Of a stretch of 8,236 nucleotides of DNA, positions 6,528-8,236 are shown one piece after another. Positions within the stretch are counted from its first letter, which is position 1. Each line of letters begins with the position of its first letter. The translations under genes and the position numbers were made by a program. Source of the stretch: Reyranella sp. (lineage in GTDB: Bacteria > Pseudomonadota > Alphaproteobacteria > Reyranellales > Reyranellaceae); NCBI GenBank assembly GCA_030681635.1, contig JAUXRT010000496.1, forward strand, positions 1-8,236, written 5' to 3'. The notes under the pieces were generated by a model. That model ran no database searches and was not told where the DNA came from. It saw only the letters and a list, made by a program, of their open reading frames with translations.

Positions 6528-7348
6528 GCCGCAACCGCCATCCGCGCGATCGTGCAACTCACGGCAAAGATCGGCACCGGCTCGCAGAATTGCACCGTCC
6601 CCTTGGCGCCCTTGGCCGCCGCCGCGGCGGCGATGAAGGTCCTGATCTCGAACCCGCCCTGGCCCGCGTCGCGGTAGGTCTCGGCGTCGGTGTAGGAGAG
6701 CAGCGCCTCGCGGTCGTTGGCCGACCAGCGGCGCAGGAATTCCTGGTCCCAGTCGGCATTGATCTTTCCCGAATCGGGCGTCGCCGGCCAATGCGAGATG
6801 CCGCCGGTGCCGATGAGCGCGATGCGCTCGGGCACGGAATCCGCTGCCGTGCGAAGCGCCTCGCCGAAGGCCCAGGCGCGCGCGAGGGGGGCGAGCGGCG
6901 GTCCCTGGCAGTTGATGTTGGCCGGGATGATCGGGAGATCGTAGTCGGGCGTCAGGAAATGCAGCGGCACCGAGATGCCGTGATCGAACTTCCATTCCTC
7001 AGCATAGGCGACGTCCACGGTCTGCATCACCTTCTCGATCAGCCGTTTGGACAGGGCCTTGTTGCCCGGCACCGTGGTGTGCTTGATGCGGAGGAACGCC
7101 TCGTCCTCGATCGGCCCCTCGTAGCTGTCGGCCATGCCCATGGCGAAGGCCGGCATGTTGTTCATGAAGAAATTGGCGAAGTGCTCGGCCGCGATCACCA
7201 CGAGGGCATCGGGCTTCGTGGCGCGGATCTCGTCGCCCATGCGCCTAAAAGCGCCCTCCAGCGCCTGGCGCGTCTGGGTGTCGGCACGTTCGGCGCGGGC
7301 GGTGATGCCGGGGGCGTGGCTGCAGGCGCCGCAATAGACCAGAGGCAT
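6524..7348 (-). CDS. Class III extradiol ring-cleavage dioxygenase, catalytic (LigB-like) subunit
   Basis: A 274-residue LigB-family enzyme (PF02900), expected to open a catechol-type ring next to the hydroxyls using Fe(II) and O2. By comparison with protocatechuate 4,5-dioxygenase LigB (His12, His61, Glu242, catalytic His195), the probable iron ligands are His11 (CSHAPG), His56 (AEHFANF) and Glu234 (GGFEIR). His186 (GTGGISHWP) is the likely acid/base; its 48-residue distance to Glu234 fits. FDHGISVPLHFL (121-132) is also conserved in the family. A run of alanines (about 240-245) sits on the helix after Glu234. ATG at 7348 is chosen: its A is the last base of the small-subunit stop (TGATG), with GGGAG upstream. 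TTG at 7351 would add one residue. The natural substrate (protocatechuate, gallate or another diol) is not evident. Confidence 0.9.
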
Positions 7349-7701
7349 CAACGCTTCTCCCGTTCTTGCTTGAGGCGGGCGTCATGCGCCTCGACGCCTT
7401 CGTAGCCGGTGGCGGCGTAGACGCCCTCGCGCACCTGGCCATGGTCTTTCAGCCCCTGTCGCATGCGCTCGAGATAGTCGGGCCATTCGATCTTGTGCAG
7501 GGCGGCGAAGTGCATCAGGAGCTGGCCGTTCACACCCAGCACATAGAGCAACCCGATATCAGGCTTGGTAAGCGCGCCCTTCTCCTCGTCCGTGAGCTGA
7601 TACTCCGCCAGCACCGCGTCGCGGCCCGCGGAAAAAAGCTCGCGGGCGCGCGGATCGCGATTGAGTTCGTAGATCAGCTTCTGGACCTGGTAGAGGCTCA
7701 T
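7348..7701 (-). CDS. Extradiol dioxygenase small (LigA-like) subunit
   Basis: A 117-residue all-alpha protein of the LigA family (PF07746), the non-catalytic subunit that caps the LigB active site in protocatechuate 4,5-dioxygenase (alpha2-beta2). Recognisable segments are RELFSAGRDAVLAEYQLTDE (20-39), GLLYVLGVNGQLLMHFAAL (50-68) and a charged C-terminal tail. It is shorter than the Sphingobium LigA (about 139 residues). The start ATG at 7701 overlaps the stop of the upstream tctC-like gene by one base (TGATG), and its own stop overlaps the ligB-like start in the same way. The three products should therefore be translated in a coupled manner, which suits a 1:1 subunit ratio with the catalytic partner. 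The Shine-Dalgarno is weak (GGA about 5 nt upstream), consistent with coupling. Confidence 0.88.
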   Translation of the reverse strand: MSLYQVQKLIYELNRDPRARELFSAGRDAVLAEYQLTDEEKGALTKPDIGLLYVLGVNGQLLMHFAALHKIEWPDYLERMRQGLKDHGQVREGVYAATGYEGVEAHDARLKQEREKR

Positions 7702-8236
7702 CAATCCAGCTTCACGCCCGAGGTTTTTACGATCTCGCCCCAGCGGGCGCGCTCCGGCGGGATGAACGCGGTGAACGACGCCACCGAATTGCCGACCAGC
7801 CGCACGCCACGGGCGGCGAACTGCTCGACCATCTTGGGGTCCTTCAGGATCTTCGCGGTCTCGGCGTTGAGCCGGTCCACGATCTCCTTGGGCGTCCCGG
7901 CCGGCGCCACCAGCGCGAACCACGACGAGGCCTCGAAGCCCGGCAGGCCGGCCTCGGCCGCCGTCGGCACGTCGGGCAGGATCGGCAGGCGTTGCGGGGC
8001 GGCCCAGGCGAGCGCCGTCAGGGTGCCGCTCTTGATGTGGCCGACGACCAGCGGCGGATTGTCGACCAGCCCGTCGATCTGGCCCGCCACGAGATCCTGC
8101 ACCGCCGGCGCCGCGCCCTTGTAGGGCACATGGGCGAGCTTGATCTTGGCCGCCTGCTCCAGCAGCACGATGGCGAGATGGGTCGTGGTGCCGTTGCCGG
8201 CCGAGCCGAAGTTGAGCTTGCCGGGTTCGGCCTTGG
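7701..8236 (-). CDS. TctC/Bug-family tripartite tricarboxylate transporter binding protein, 5'-truncated
   Basis: The C-terminal 177 residues of a periplasmic solute receptor (TctC family, about 320 residues when complete). The N-terminus with its signal peptide lies beyond the window. The frame is open to the right edge. Just inside the edge, KLNFGSAGNGTTTHLA is the classic ligand-contacting segment, followed by HVPYKGAAPAVQDLVAGQID, then LPDVPTAAEAGLPGFEASSW and FALVAPAGTPKEIVDRLNAE. These bind carboxylates, including aromatic dicarboxylates such as terephthalate (TphC) and various small acids; the ligand here is unknown. The stop codon overlaps the ligA-like start (TGATG). The gene order binding protein, then ring-cleavage subunits suggests that the ligand is the aromatic acid or a precursor. 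No membrane subunits (TctAB) are in the window, and such receptors often lack adjacent ones. Confidence 0.93.
   Translation of the reverse strand, partial: KAEPGKLNFGSAGNGTTTHLAIVLLEQAAKIKLAHVPYKGAAPAVQDLVAGQIDGLVDNPPLVVGHIKSGTLTALAWAAPQRLPILPDVPTAAEAGLPGFEASSWFALVAPAGTPKEIVDRLNAETAKILKDPKMVEQFAARGVRLVGNSVASFTAFIPPERARWGEIVKTSGVKLD

Overview
The window is GC-rich (roughly two thirds G+C by eye) and gene-dense. Its gene families are typical of a metabolically versatile proteobacterium. The tripartite-tricarboxylate (TctC) and LivK-type binding proteins, tandem SDRs, FadD-like ligase and split LigA/LigB ring-cleavage enzyme would suit a soil or rhizosphere alphaproteobacterium (Reyranella or Bradyrhizobium-like). 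The genus is a guess. I see no rRNA, tRNA, CRISPR array, insertion sequence, integrase or phage gene, so nothing marks this as a mobile island.

Left part (1-2860, + strand): the 3' end of a long-chain acyl-CoA ligase gene is followed, after a 137-nt gap, by a LivK-type periplasmic binding protein. The gap holds a strong hairpin just upstream of the Shine-Dalgarno. A textbook intrinsic terminator closes the binding-protein gene. Ligase genes of this type are often found among branched-chain-type ABC transporter genes, so the pair probably belongs to an import-and-CoA-activation locus whose permease and ATPase genes lie outside the window.

Middle part (2870-4831): a small predicted lipoprotein gene on the minus strand diverges from two tandem, overlapping SDR genes on the plus strand. 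The second SDR starts at TTG inside the first gene, with its own strong Shine-Dalgarno. The SDRs are paralogues with near-identical tracts. The first carries Asp where the family's catalytic Asn normally sits.

Right part (4832-8236): an alpha/beta hydrolase gene (-) diverges from a 2-oxoglutarate/Fe(II) dioxygenase gene (+) of the IDO-like PF10014 type. The dioxygenase gene converges, with overlapping stop codons, on a minus-strand operon. That operon reads tctC-like binding protein (truncated at the window edge), ligA-like small subunit, ligB-like catalytic subunit, and both junctions are one-base TGATG overlaps. It plausibly couples uptake of an aromatic or other organic acid to extradiol ring cleavage.

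I found no clear evidence of a wholly undescribed system. The items most worth checking are the translationally coupled tctC-ligA-ligB unit, the SDR pair with the substituted tetrad residue, the orphan 2OG dioxygenase, and the 5'-UTR hairpin before the LivK-type gene.
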